5,124 nucleotides of DNA, from positions 1 to 5,124 of the forward strand of contig JAJTHY010000020.1 of NCBI GenBank assembly GCA_021298045.1. Reading direction: 5' to 3'. Every line of letters begins with the position of its first letter. Position 1 is the stretch's first letter. The translations under genes and the position numbers were made by a program. Below, piece after piece: positions 5,112-5,124 of the stretch. The notes under the pieces are model-generated. The model made no database searches, had not been told where the DNA came from, and saw only the letters and a list, made by a program, of their open reading frames with translations. The DNA comes from Candidatus Jidaibacter sp. GTDB lineage: Bacteria; Pseudomonadota; Alphaproteobacteria; Rickettsiales; Midichloriaceae.

Positions 5112-5124
5112 GGTGAGCTCATAA

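Noticed and set aside
4934..5122. 62-codon open frame on the - strand at the right edge
   Set aside because: It runs through the palindrome, has no ribosome binding site and reads as low-complexity Phe/Leu/Tyr sequence from AT-rich DNA.

Overview
The window looks like a piece of an alphaproteobacterial chromosome, most likely from a Rickettsiales-type host-associated bacterium. The evidence is a low-GC sequence, an Obg protein with the short alphaproteobacterial layout (motifs such as GWPG, EMWVWL and GLPNAGKSTF), ribosomal protein S20, a GT39-type membrane glycosyltransferase and an IS110-family insertion sequence of a type I recall from alphaproteobacteria. The taxonomic call rests on remembered family resemblance, not on a search.

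Layout. Positions 1-672 hold the 3' part of an unrecognised soluble protein gene on the + strand, open at the left edge. It overlaps tail to tail by 41 bases with obgE on the - strand (632-1648). obgE and rpsT (1805-2074, +) are divergent, and the 156 bases between them carry two back-to-back sigma70-like promoter candidates. rpsT is followed after 44 bases, with no visible terminator, by a GT39/ArnT-like glycosyltransferase (2119-3576), so the two may be co-transcribed. Obg and S20 both serve ribosome assembly and translation. The glycosyltransferase would act at the cytoplasmic membrane on a polyprenyl-phosphate-linked sugar.

From 3577 to the right edge the window is accessory DNA. A 41-codon ORF with a ribosome binding site follows the glycosyltransferase gene. 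Its second half lies antisense to a 47-codon remnant, on the - strand, of the C-terminus of an unknown protein (3668-3811). Next comes an IS110-family element with a full-length transposase (3858-4865), flanked by candidate subterminal inverted repeats (3825-3845 and 4934-4952). The transposase appears to have lost three residues in the DxxD part of its DEDD active site, so it may be inactive. Its stop codon sits in a tandem triplicate of a 9-base unit. The 3' side (4888-5032) is non-coding and C-poor on the + strand, and is the best place to look for a bridge (guide) RNA of the IS110/IS1111 kind.

The window ends with a large, nearly symmetrical palindrome (5033-5111): three nested stems totalling 24 bp, with an A tract on one side and a T tract on the other. 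It could be a bidirectional terminator, a palindromic repeat element or a structured RNA. I saw no tRNA, rRNA or CRISPR array.
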